From Deinococcus multiflagellatus (GTDB taxonomy: Bacteria; Deinococcota; Deinococci; Deinococcales; Deinococcaceae), in assembly GCF_020166415.1 (NCBI RefSeq), contig NZ_JAIQXV010000003.1, forward strand, positions 62,001-126,000: a stretch of DNA of 64,000 bases, in the 5' to 3' direction. Below the pieces are notes generated by a model. It ran no database searches. It was not told where the DNA came from and saw nothing but the letters and a program-made list of their open reading frames with translations. Positions 31,150 through 39,722 of the stretch are shown here, piece by piece (the first letter of the stretch is position 1; every line of letters begins with the position of its first letter). The position numbers and the translations under genes are program-made.

Positions 31150-32439
31150 TCACCTTTTTTCCAGTTCGAGTGTGGTCGTGTTGTTGCCCAGGCTGAGGGT
31201 CGCGCTGGTGGCGGTGACTTCCTTGACCGTCACCTGCGTATCGGGCAGCGTCTGCCCCACCGAAACCACGACAAAGCCGTCCTTGCTGCGGAAGATGGCG
31301 GTGTTGACGGGCCCCAGGACCACGGCATTGAAAGCCAGTTCCTGCGTCTGCACGAAGCTGTCCAGGGCATTGGTGCTGGCCGCCGGGGTGGTACCCGCCG
31401 TGGGCGGAGCACTCAGGTCCGTGATGACCTGCGGGGTGCTGGGCGTGGGGGTGGCGGTGGCTGGCGTGCCCGCCACACCTGTGCCTGAAGCGCCAGGCAG
31501 CGTGCCTGCGCCGCCAGTTCCCGGGGTTCCCGTGCCCGCCGTGCCCGCACCCAGGGTGCTGCTGCCGGCGGCGCCACTTGGCAAGCGGGTCACGTTGGGA
31601 ACACTCACGCCAGCCACAGGGGGCGCGGGGGGCCGGGGGGTGGGAGGCGCGCCGGTGCCAGAACCATTGCCACTGTTGCTGCTGGTGTTGCCTCCGGCCG
31701 TGCTGCCGCTGGCCGGACCCGCGCCGTTCGCGTTGCTGCCCTGGCCGCCCACCACCACAGGGCCGTCCACCGTGGGCAGGGGGGTCACAACCACGGGCGT
31801 GCCGCCCACGCTGGATTCGCCGTTGGCGCCGGGAATCTGGGGCACCGGGATGGGGCCGCTGCTGCTGCCGCTGCTGTCGCCCGCGCTGCCCGCCACGGGG
31901 CTGAGGCCCAGGGCCCCGCCGGTCGAAGTGACGGGGGTGACGCCGCCACTGCTGCTGCCACTGCCGCTGGGGATGGGTGTAGGCGCCACCGCCACCGGCG
32001 TGGGGGACGGGGCCGCGCTCGAGCCCGCTCCATTGGTGTTGGTGGCATTCACAGCCAGAGGCCGGAAGGGGTTGGTGCCCGGCACAGAGGCCAGCGCGGT
32101 GTTGGGGTTAATGCCGCCGGGGGTGGGCGGCACGTCGCCGCCAGCCGCCGCGTCAGGGGTCTGCGCCGCGTCATCCGTGGGGAACGGCGGAATCACTTCG
32201 ACATCCACCTGACCGTCCGGCTGCACGGTGTTGGGGGTGGTTCCACCCGCTGGGTCAGGGGTCACGGGGACCGTGCTGCCGTTCGGGTCGGTGCTCACGG
32301 GCGGCTGGGTGGCGGTCAGGTCGTCCTGCCCGGCCCGCTGGCTGGTCAGAAAGTACCAGAGGCTGATGGCCGCCACGAGCAGCAGCAGGCCCAGCAGCAC
32401 CTTCATCTCGCGGGAGAGTTTGACGGGCGCGCGCGTCAC
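31150..32439 (-). CDS. Type IV pilus assembly protein, PilP/PilW position
   Basis: A 429-residue protein with one membrane helix (residues 14-29). A very long Gly/Ser/Thr/Pro-rich region of about 300 residues follows, and a small C-terminal beta domain (FNAVVLGPVNTAIFRSKDGF, VVVSVGQTLPDTQVTVKEV) resembles the PilP homology region. By position it corresponds to pilP of Gammaproteobacteria or pilW of Thermus, linking the inner-membrane PilNO complex to PilQ. The length of the flexible linker is unusual. Overlaps pilO by 4 nt. Confidence 0.75.
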   Translation of the reverse strand: MTRAPVKLSREMKVLLGLLLLVAAISLWYFLTSQRAGQDDLTATQPPVSTDPNGSTVPVTPDPAGGTTPNTVQPDGQVDVEVIPPFPTDDAAQTPDAAAGGDVPPTPGGINPNTALASVPGTNPFRPLAVNATNTNGAGSSAAPSPTPVAVAPTPIPSGSGSSSGGVTPVTSTGGALGLSPVAGSAGDSSGSSSGPIPVPQIPGANGESSVGGTPVVVTPLPTVDGPVVVGGQGSNANGAGPASGSTAGGNTSSNSGNGSGTGAPPTPRPPAPPVAGVSVPNVTRLPSGAAGSSTLGAGTAGTGTPGTGGAGTLPGASGTGVAGTPATATPTPSTPQVITDLSAPPTAGTTPAASTNALDSFVQTQELAFNAVVLGPVNTAIFRSKDGFVVVSVGQTLPDTQVTVKEVTATSATLSLGNNTTTLELEKR

Positions 32440-33077
32440 TGGGTACCTCCTGCCGGCGCACTGGGCGCGGCGGGCGCCGCATTCGGGGCCTCGGCGGTGC
32501 CGGGGGTGGCCGCTGCCTGGGCGGGATCAAAGGTGTACACGGTCAGGCCCATGGTGCTTTCCAGGCGAGGGTCCAGGCTGGTGGCGGCAGGCAGTTGCAG
32601 GTTCACGGCCGTCACAGTGGAAAAACGGTTCATGGTCTCCAGCGAGCGCAGAAGCTGGAACAGCTGCGCAAAGCGGCCACTCACGTTCAGGTTCAGGCTC
32701 AGGGGCCGCACACCAGCGGGCAGGTTGGTGGTGTTGCCTGTCTGCACGGTAAAACCACTCAGGGTGGCGCCGGCGGCACTGGCGTTCAGGCGCACCTCGT
32801 CCAGCACCGCGTTGTAATTGGCGGTCTGGGGGAGTGCGGCCAGAAAGACCTGTCGCTCGCGCGACAGGGTGGCGACCTCTTCGCGCAGGGCCGGCAGGCG
32901 CGCGGCGTTGGCACGCAGGGTCAGCACGCGGGCATTGACGCTGTCTAGATCGCTCTGCAGCGCGCTGATTTCTGCCTGGCGGGCCTGAAAGCGCATGGTG
33001 TACCACAGCGCGCCCACGATCAGGCAGACGGCCAGCACCAGCAGAAAGACGTTGCGCGGGGCAAGTTTAATTGACAC
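32436..33077 (-). CDS. pilO: Type IV pilus inner-membrane protein PilO
   Basis: A 213-residue protein: cytoplasmic stub, membrane helix (residues 9-27), coiled coil (QARQAEISALQSDLDSVNAR), then the PilO ferredoxin-like domain (FAQLFQLLRSLETMNRF). Forms heterodimers with PilN. Pro/Ala-rich tail. Overlaps pilN by 11 nt. Confidence 0.9.
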   Translation of the reverse strand: MSIKLAPRNVFLLVLAVCLIVGALWYTMRFQARQAEISALQSDLDSVNARVLTLRANAARLPALREEVATLSRERQVFLAALPQTANYNAVLDEVRLNASAAGATLSGFTVQTGNTTNLPAGVRPLSLNLNVSGRFAQLFQLLRSLETMNRFSTVTAVNLQLPAATSLDPRLESTMGLTVYTFDPAQAAATPGTAEAPNAAPAAPSAPAGGTQ

Positions 33078-33765
33078 TGCCGTTTCCTCCCGTGGTACCT
33101 GCAGGGGCGCTGGGCGCAGCAGGGGTCGCCCCGGGCGTGGCGGGAGTGTCTGCTGGTGCAGGGGCGCTGGCCTGCACGATGCCTACCGAGGCGCTGAAGG
33201 TGTACCGCCCCGTGCTGGCATCACTTTGCAGATTGCGGAAATTCACCCCGAAGTTGGGACTGTTTTCAAAGGTGCGCAGGAAATTGACCACGGCCTGCTG
33301 GCTGCTGGCGTTGCCGGTCAAGTCAATTTCGCGGGTGACATTCTTGCCGGTGTAAATTCCGGTCTGCTGCAGGGTGCTGAGCGCGCTGGCATCCAGGGCC
33401 TTGATGCTCATGCTCTGCAGGGCAACCCCGCTGCCCTGGGGCAGCTGCGCCGTAAAGGCAGCCAGATCATTGGTCCAGTAGGTTTTGCTGGAACGCAACT
33501 GCTGCGACACATTGGTCACCTGTTCCAGCTGCGTTTTCTGCTGGGTCAGCCGCACGAATTCGGCATTGGCCGGGGCCAGCGCCGTGGCGTCACCGTTCAG
33601 GGCGTCCAGCTGCTTGCGCAGTTCGCCGGCCCGGGTTCCGGTGGCAATTTCGCCGGCCAGCAGCGCCAGACCCGTGATGGCCGCCACCCCGATGGCTGCG
33701 GGAATCCAGGCGTTGGGCTCGGCCTGCTTGCGGTACTGCTGGGGCAGCAGGTTGATTTCAACCAC
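33067..33765 (-). CDS. pilN: Type IV pilus inner-membrane protein PilN
   Basis: A 232-residue protein starting (GTG) VVEINLLPQQYR; the conserved INLLP segment binds PilM. A membrane helix follows (residues 28-46), then coiled coil and a periplasmic domain, and a Pro/Ala/Gly-rich tail. Overlaps the pilM stop by 8 nt. Confidence 0.92.
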   Translation of the reverse strand: MVEINLLPQQYRKQAEPNAWIPAAIGVAAITGLALLAGEIATGTRAGELRKQLDALNGDATALAPANAEFVRLTQQKTQLEQVTNVSQQLRSSKTYWTNDLAAFTAQLPQGSGVALQSMSIKALDASALSTLQQTGIYTGKNVTREIDLTGNASSQQAVVNFLRTFENSPNFGVNFRNLQSDASTGRYTFSASVGIVQASAPAPADTPATPGATPAAPSAPAGTTGGNGSVN

Positions 33766-34936
33766 GGCTGCCCACCCCCCGCAGTGCCAGGCCCAGCGGC
33801 ACCGTGAATTCCGGCGCGTTGGCCTGCAGGTAGCCGGTGTCCACATTGGCCTGATCGGTCTGCACCGTCAGCCAGGGGCTGGCGACCTCTACGCGGAAGC
33901 CCAGCGCGTCGCTAATGGCGGCGGCCAGCCCGCGCAGTTTGGCGCCGCCGCCGGCCAGGAAGGTCCGGTCAATCACCACGTCGCCGCTTTGCACGCGGTA
34001 GAACTCCAGGCTGCGGCGAATCTCGGTAATCAGGTCGCCCAGCACGGGGCGAATCACCTCGAACACGCGCGCCGGGGAGTATTGCTCGCGGGCCATATCG
34101 AAGTTCAGCAGGTCTTCCTCGTCCTCGGTGGGGGTGGTGGCGGTGGCGTAGCCCAGTTTCACGTCTTCAGCCGCCGAGAAGTCCAGATCAAAGGCCTTCT
34201 GCAGCGCCATCGTGAAGTCGTCGGCCGAGACGTTGATGTTGCGGGCCATCAGCACGCGGTCGCCGCGCACAAGGTTGATGACCGAGCTGCTCGCGCCAAT
34301 TTCCATCACCAGCGCCACCTCGCCGGCTTCGGTGTAGTTGCTGCCGGTCAGGGTGCTCTTGGTGAGGTGCTCGCCCAGCAGGTTGCCGCGCAGCGCGCGC
34401 AGCGAGGCAAAGCTCTTGAGGTCCACCACGGTGGGTTCCAGGCCGGCCAGGCGCAGCACCTCCACCTGCCGGGCCACGGCCTCGGTGGGGGCGGCAGCAA
34501 TCACGACCTCCATCTGGCCGTCGTCGGGGACGTTGGCAGGATCGTCCAGCAGGTCAAAGTCCAGGCTCACGTCATCAATGGGGTAGGGAATGTAGCGCTC
34601 GGCTTCCCACTTGATGGCTTCCTGCAGGTCCTTGCGCTCCATCTTGGGCACCATGATGTTGCGGGTCACGGCGGCCTGGTTGGGCACGGCCGTCACCGCG
34701 TGCCGGGTGGTGATGCGGTGCTCGGCCAGCAGGTTCTTCAGCTCGGTGGCCACCGCCTGGGGTTCAACCACCAGCCCGTCGCGCATGCTGCCAATGGGGG
34801 TCGGCACCATGATGGCGTGCTGGAGGGAAGGCGGAGAGCCGGGACGCAGGGCCACAACCTTGATGGCACTGGTGCCGATCTCGACTCCCAGCGCGTTTGG
34901 CCGTGGATTCAATAAGCGGTTCAGGAAACTCGACAT
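33758..34936 (-). CDS. pilM: Type IV pilus assembly ATPase-fold protein PilM
   Basis: A 392-residue actin-like protein with the phosphate-binding motifs LGVEIGTSAIKVVAL, VMEIGASSSVINLV and FLAGGGAKLRGL. It sits on the cytoplasmic face and binds the PilN N-terminus. GGAGGGAGA directly precedes the ATG. First gene of the operon. Confidence 0.95.
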   Translation of the reverse strand: MSSFLNRLLNPRPNALGVEIGTSAIKVVALRPGSPPSLQHAIMVPTPIGSMRDGLVVEPQAVATELKNLLAEHRITTRHAVTAVPNQAAVTRNIMVPKMERKDLQEAIKWEAERYIPYPIDDVSLDFDLLDDPANVPDDGQMEVVIAAAPTEAVARQVEVLRLAGLEPTVVDLKSFASLRALRGNLLGEHLTKSTLTGSNYTEAGEVALVMEIGASSSVINLVRGDRVLMARNINVSADDFTMALQKAFDLDFSAAEDVKLGYATATTPTEDEEDLLNFDMAREQYSPARVFEVIRPVLGDLITEIRRSLEFYRVQSGDVVIDRTFLAGGGAKLRGLAAAISDALGFRVEVASPWLTVQTDQANVDTGYLQANAPEFTVPLGLALRGVGSRG

Positions 34937-35104
34937 TCTCCCTCCAGGATCACGCTGATTTTAGCATTCCCTCATCTGACTCGGGGAAGGGGGCTGGAGG
35001 AGCATGCGGGCACGGCGACAGGAAAACGGCGTGAGGGTCATGGGCTTGGGCCATATGACCATCATTCCGCTTACCGAACACTTACATCTGTACAAAATCG
35101 AATA

Positions 35105-35123
35105 TTGCCGCTCAGATCGGCAA
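35105..35123. promoter_or_regulatory. Inverted repeat upstream of the pilus operon
   Basis: TTGCCG, 7-nt centre, CGGCAA, in an unusually AT-rich spot about 170 bp upstream of pilM. Candidate operator; the regulator is unknown. Confidence 0.35.
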
Positions 35124-35204
35124 AATGAGACTTCGGGCAGCATCTGGAGCTGGCCTGTTCGGGTGACCCCTGGGCGCACTCTGAGGCCGCCCTTCATTGC
35201 CCTT

Positions 35205-35930
35205 TCAGCGGGGCGCGGGCCAGGGTTGCAGGCTGGCGTCAAACAGACGCAACTGACCATCCGGGCTGACCGTGACCACCAGGGCGCCCACGGTGCCGAT
35301 GCGGCCCGCACCGTGGGGCACCTGGGCCCGCACCTGCCCGGCTGCGTCCAGGCGCACCAGGGCCTGCCCGGTCAGGCGGTAGGTGCCGCCCGGGGTCTGC
35401 ACCTGCGGCTGCGCGGTCCCGGTAACGCCACCTGGGCCGAGGGCCAGATAGCTGGCGGGCCCCTGGCCGGTGGCGGCCCCCGGGACCCGCACCACCTGCC
35501 CGCCCAGCAGCACGAAGTCTTCGCCCTGAAGGCTGGTGAGGGCCGCCTGGGGCGCGCCGCGTACCCCGGGCGCGGCGCGGCCGTCATAGTCCACCGCGCT
35601 GCCGTCCTCGCGGTAGGCGCGGCTGGCACTCAGGGCCACCACGCGGCCCACGTTCACGGTGCGCGGCGCGCGGTCCAGGGTCACGGCCAGCCCCCGTTCC
35701 GGCACGGCCGCCCAGGCATCGCCCTGGGCCCAGGCGACGTCCACGGCTCCTGGCAGCGCTGGACAGCTGCGCTCAAATGAGGGCGCCCGCGCCACACAGG
35801 CCCGGCCCCCACTGACCCAGGCCACCCCCAGGTCACTGAACGCAGCCCGGAAGGGCCAGGTCGTCGGGGCTGACGACAGGGTGGGCACGCACGCCGTCAG
35901 CAGCAGGGCCAGGGGCAGCAAGAAGCGCAT
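35205..35930 (-). CDS. Predicted lipoprotein of unknown function
   Basis: A 241-residue lipoprotein: MRFLLPLALLLTAC is a signal peptide with lipobox ending at Cys 14. The rest is repeated short beta strands with glycine turns (for example GEDFVLLGGQVVRVPG), suggesting a beta-propeller-like fold. No motif for function. The start is set by the signal peptide; the longer reading has no such support. Confidence 0.75.
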   Translation of the reverse strand: MRFLLPLALLLTACVPTLSSAPTTWPFRAAFSDLGVAWVSGGRACVARAPSFERSCPALPGAVDVAWAQGDAWAAVPERGLAVTLDRAPRTVNVGRVVALSASRAYREDGSAVDYDGRAAPGVRGAPQAALTSLQGEDFVLLGGQVVRVPGAATGQGPASYLALGPGGVTGTAQPQVQTPGGTYRLTGQALVRLDAAGQVRAQVPHGAGRIGTVGALVVTVSPDGQLRLFDASLQPWPAPR

Positions 35931-36454
35931 GGCCGCATTGTGGGCCGCCCAGGACTGAGGGGCATGAAGGCCGGTGGGACCATAAAGCTTGTGTGACCCT
36001 GACACGTTGCCTGTGCCGCTCAAAGGCCAGCAGGTGTATGTCTTTGGGCCACCTTGAGGCCCTGGTATTGGGCACTGGACCCTGTTGCTTCCTTGTCGGT
36101 GGCCGCTCAAGGCCAGAACGGCCGCAGGACTGTGGCACGCCGCGCAGAAGGCGAAGAGAGACTGTCGACTGGCCCCGGTCTAAAGAGGGGCGCTGCAAGA
36201 GCAGGGGTTTTGTCCGGGCGGGGCGATCAGGCCATGGAAGCAGCGTCGGCCGAGCGTCTGGGCACGCCCCTTGCTGCTGCGCCGCTCTGCGCGTTGTCCG
36301 GGAGGCAAGAGGGATCAAAGCCGCGTGGTTTGGTGGGCCTCTCTCGGCGGACGGCCCGCATCGCCCGAAGTATGGATTCAGACCAGCGCCCTTCCAGTCC
36401 GCCACGCCACTGGTCCCGGCGTGGCCCCACCCGCCGGGCTGTGGACGCCGCGCC
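35931..36454. other. Noncoding region, nothing recognised
   Basis: About 520 nt upstream of the lipoprotein and downstream of murF. The open frames here lack ribosome binding sites and resemble shadow frames. I see no tRNA, terminator with T-run, or repeat. Confidence 0.4.
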
Positions 36455-37759
36455 TTACAGATCGGCGGCTGCGGGTCCGGAGGCCGAAACCTGCTCGCGG
36501 GCCTTTAACAGGGCCTGCACCACGGTGTCCAGGCCCACGCCCTCCTGCGCCCGGCGGTCCGGGGTCCACGAGATGCCGCGGCTGGCCTTGACCAGCACCA
36601 CGTCGCCGGGGCGCAGGTCGGCCAGCAGGGCGGCGGTCAGTTCGGGCACGGTGGCGAAGGCGCGGTCGCCCAGTTCGGCGGCGAAGGCCCCCACGCCGTA
36701 GGTCACGTCGGCGCGCTGCCGGGCGTAGGCGCCCACCTCGGCGTGCAGGGCGCGCTCGGTGGGGCCCAGTTCTAGCATGCGGCCCAGCACGCTGATCCTG
36801 CGCCCCGGTAGGGCCTGAAGGGCGTCCAGGGCCGCGCGCACCGCCACGGGGGAGGCGTTGTAGGCGTCGTCAATGACGGTAATGGACCCTGGGTGAACCG
36901 TGTAGCGCCCGCCCGGCACCTGAACGCCGCGCAGGCGCGCCGCGGCGTCGGGGAGGGCCACCCCGGCCTCGCGCGCCAGCACCAGGCCCAGCACCGCCGC
37001 TTCCGCCTGCACCTGCGCGGCGTAGGGCAGAAACACCGGCACCCCGGCAAAGGCGAAGCGCGCGCCCTCGGGCGTGACCCGCAGGCCCTCACCCGCAAAG
37101 GTCACGGGGCCAAAACCGTAGCTGTCTGCGCCGGGGTAATAGGCCGCCGCCTGGGCCCCCACCAGGCCGCGCGCGCCCTGCAGAATGCCGCCCTTTTCCC
37201 GGGCGATGTTCTCAATGCTGCCCAGCTGCTCCAGATGCGCCGGGCCAATAGAGGTGACCACGCCCACATCGGGCCGCACCAGGTCCACCAGTTCGGCCAT
37301 CTCACCGGGGCGGTCAATGCCCATTTCGACCACCAGGGGCTGCCCGGCGCGGCCCCGCTCGATCAGGAAGCAGGCAATGGCGGGCATGGTGTTGTACACC
37401 GGCATGGACAGGGCGCCCAGCGCGGCGGCGGCGTAACTTTTGGCGGTGGTCTTGCCCGCGCTGCCGGTGATCCCCACCACCAGGGGCGCGTGGGTGCGTT
37501 CAGCGCGGGCCCAGGCGAACAGAGCCGTTCTGGCGTCGGGCACCCGCAGGGCCCGGGGCACCGCCAGATCGGTCAGCACAAAGGGGGCCCCGGCGGCCAG
37601 GGCGGCGTCCACAAAGGCGTTGCCGTGCATGCGCTCGCCGGGCAGGGCCACGAACGCGGTGTCTGGCCCGGCTTCGCGCGAATCCCAGGTCAGGCGCAGC
37701 GCCGGGCGGGCGTCGGGGTGCAGGGCGGCGTCAAACGGCACGGCACGCGGGTCGAGCAT
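36455..37759 (-). CDS. murF: UDP-N-acetylmuramoyl-tripeptide:D-alanyl-D-alanine ligase
   Basis: A 434-residue Mur ligase. ATP-binding GITGSAGKTTAK, the PAHLEQLGSIENIAREKGG segment and the late DDAYNASPVAVRAAL are the family signatures. It adds D-Ala-D-Ala (or the Orn-containing pathway's equivalent step) to the muropeptide precursor in the cytosol. Start ATG 37759 follows TAGCCT by 6 nt. Divergent from the nucleotidase gene. Confidence 0.95.
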   Translation of the reverse strand: MLDPRAVPFDAALHPDARPALRLTWDSREAGPDTAFVALPGERMHGNAFVDAALAAGAPFVLTDLAVPRALRVPDARTALFAWARAERTHAPLVVGITGSAGKTTAKSYAAAALGALSMPVYNTMPAIACFLIERGRAGQPLVVEMGIDRPGEMAELVDLVRPDVGVVTSIGPAHLEQLGSIENIAREKGGILQGARGLVGAQAAAYYPGADSYGFGPVTFAGEGLRVTPEGARFAFAGVPVFLPYAAQVQAEAAVLGLVLAREAGVALPDAAARLRGVQVPGGRYTVHPGSITVIDDAYNASPVAVRAALDALQALPGRRISVLGRMLELGPTERALHAEVGAYARQRADVTYGVGAFAAELGDRAFATVPELTAALLADLRPGDVVLVKASRGISWTPDRRAQEGVGLDTVVQALLKAREQVSASGPAAADL

Positions 37760-37765
37760 GGCGCG

Positions 37766-37771
37766 AGGCTA
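37766..37771 (-). promoter_or_regulatory. -10 element of murF
   Basis: TAGCCT six bases before ATG 37759 on the minus strand. Confidence 0.5.
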
Positions 37772-37861
37772 CCAGACCCAGCCCCCCCGGTAGGTGGAGC
37801 CGCGCGAGTGCCAACAAGCTCACATAGCCATGAGAAGGGATGAGTAGAATACCGGGGTCAT

Positions 37862-39622
37862 ATGAACAAAACCCCCCTGCTGCTGCTGACTGTAGCCCTG
37901 GGCCTGAGCGCCTGTACGCCCCCCAACACGGTGCTGCCCGCTGATCCTGTCAACGTGACAGTGCTGGGCCTGAACGACTTCCACGGCAACCTGGAACCCA
38001 GTGGATTCCGCCCGGTGGGCGCCACGGCCGACATCAAGGCCGGGGGCGTGGAAGCCATCGCCGCCGAGCTGAACGACGCCCGCAAGGCCAACCCCAACAC
38101 CATCTTCGTGGGTGGGGGCGACCTGATCGGCGCCAGCCCCATCACCTCGGGTCTGCTGCGTGACGAACCCGCTGTCTACGCCCTGAACGGCCTGGGCATG
38201 CGGGTCAGCGCGCTGGGCAACCACGAGTTTGACCAGGGCCTTGCCGAACTGCTGCGCATGCAAAACGGCGGCTGTGCCAGCAACGACACGGCCAAGGCCT
38301 GTAAGTTTGACCCCAACTACAAAGGCGCCAACTTCCAGTGGATCGCCGCCAACGTGGCCTACAACGCGGCGTCCGGCAAGACGGGCAGCCCCTTCAAGTC
38401 CTACGTGATTGAGCAGGTGGGCGGCGCCAAGATCGCCTTTGTGGGGGCCGTGACCACTGAGACCCCGGGCATTGTCTCGCCCGAAGGCATCAAGGACCTC
38501 GCCTTCAGCGACCCGGCCGCCGCCGTGAACAAGGTGCTGCCGGAAATCAAGGCCCAGAACCCCGACGCGATCATCATGCTGATCCACGAGGGCGGCGAAC
38601 TGGCCGCAGGCAGCACCGACAACTACGCCACCGTGGGCTGCAAGACCCTCAAGACCGACAGCGCGATCTACAAGATTGCGACCCAGGTGGACCCCTCGGT
38701 CAGCGCGATCATCAGCGGCCACAGCCACAAGGGTTACAACTGCCTCGTGCCTGATCCCGCCGGCCAGGACCGCATCGTGATTCAGGGCGAGCAGTACGGT
38801 CACCTGCTGCAGCGCCTGGACCTGACGGTCGACAAGGCCAACCACAAGGTCATGACTGTGAAGGCCGCCAACCTCGTGGTGGACTACGACGCCCGCGCCA
38901 AGGCCGGTCAGCTGGACTTCGGCATGACCCAGCTGGTTACCACCGCCAGGAGCAAGGTGGCCGCCATCAGCAGCGTGGAAATCGCGCGCCTGGGCTCGCC
39001 CCAGATCAAGCGCGGGTACAACGCCGCTGGCGTGCAGGACCGCACCATCGAAAGCGCGCTGGGCGACGTGATCGCCGACGCGCTGCTGGCCGCCGGCAAG
39101 GCCAACGACGCCAGCGTGCAGATCGGGATTATGAACCCTGGCGGCATTCGCGCCGACCTGCCCGACAGCACCCAGATCAAGCCGAACAACGCCGTGAACT
39201 TCGGAGACGTGTTCGCCGTGAACCCCTTTGGCAACACCACCACCATCCTGAGCCTGACGGGTCAGCAGATCGACGACCTGCTGGAGCAGCAGTTCTCGGG
39301 CGCCAACGCCACCTCGGTCAAGCTGCTGCAGGTGTCTGAGGGCTTCAGCTACAAGTACAGCCAGAGCGCCCCGGCGGGCAGCAAGATCAACATTGCCGAT
39401 ATCACCCTGAACGGCACCCCGATCAGCCCCACCGCCACCTACCGCATTGCCACGAACAACTTCCTGGCGGGCGGCGGCGACAACTTCCTGGCGTTCAAGA
39501 GCGCCACCAACGTGGTGCAGCTGCCGGGTCTGGCCGACACCGACGTGCTCAGCAACTACCTGAAGGCCAAGGGGCCTCAGCTGACGAACACGGTCAAGGG
39601 CCGCATCGTCGTTCTGCCCTAA
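37862..39622 (+). CDS. Exported 5'-nucleotidase (UshA-like), lipoprotein
   Basis: A 586-residue metallophosphoesterase. Lipobox LSAC gives Cys 18. The metal site is visible as [27 protein letters not shown] and SGHSHKGYN; the C-terminal 5'-nucleotidase domain ([36 protein letters not shown]) binds the nucleotide. It dephosphorylates extracellular nucleotides so bases and sugars can be recovered. Deinococcus is known to carry such a surface enzyme. Converges on rsr. Confidence 0.93.
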   Translation: MNKTPLLLLTVALGLSACTPPNTVLPADPVNVTVLGLNDFHGNLEPSGFRPVGATADIKAGGVEAIAAELNDARKANPNTIFVGGGDLIGASPITSGLLRDEPAVYALNGLGMRVSALGNHEFDQGLAELLRMQNGGCASNDTAKACKFDPNYKGANFQWIAANVAYNAASGKTGSPFKSYVIEQVGGAKIAFVGAVTTETPGIVSPEGIKDLAFSDPAAAVNKVLPEIKAQNPDAIIMLIHEGGELAAGSTDNYATVGCKTLKTDSAIYKIATQVDPSVSAIISGHSHKGYNCLVPDPAGQDRIVIQGEQYGHLLQRLDLTVDKANHKVMTVKAANLVVDYDARAKAGQLDFGMTQLVTTARSKVAAISSVEIARLGSPQIKRGYNAAGVQDRTIESALGDVIADALLAAGKANDASVQIGIMNPGGIRADLPDSTQIKPNNAVNFGDVFAVNPFGNTTTILSLTGQQIDDLLEQQFSGANATSVKLLQVSEGFSYKYSQSAPAGSKINIADITLNGTPISPTATYRIATNNFLAGGGDNFLAFKSATNVVQLPGLADTDVLSNYLKAKGPQLTNTVKGRIVVLP

Positions 39623-39625
39623 AGG

Positions 39626-39706
39626 GCAAATGGCACAACGCAGATGGCAGAGGGCTCGTGGGAGCCTCTGCCATCTGCCTTTTGGTCCTGGCCATCTGCC
39701 ATAAGC
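39626..39706. repeat. Facing 7-base arrays forming a 14-bp hairpin
   Basis: Left array 39626-39653 (four units of GCANANG type); right array 39665-39706 (six units of CATCTGC type). GCAGATGGCAGAGG (39640-39653) pairs perfectly with CCTCTGCCATCTGC (39665-39678). Lies between convergent genes, so probably terminates both. Confidence 0.85.
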
Positions 39707-39722
39707 CAGCCGCTGTTGGCCC

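Noticed and set aside
33485..34915. 476-codon plus-strand frame opposite pilM/pilN
   Set aside because: His/Gln/Gly-rich shadow of real pilus genes.
35931..36454. Possible insertion-sequence remnant
   Set aside because: No terminal repeats or transposase-like frame could be found by eye.
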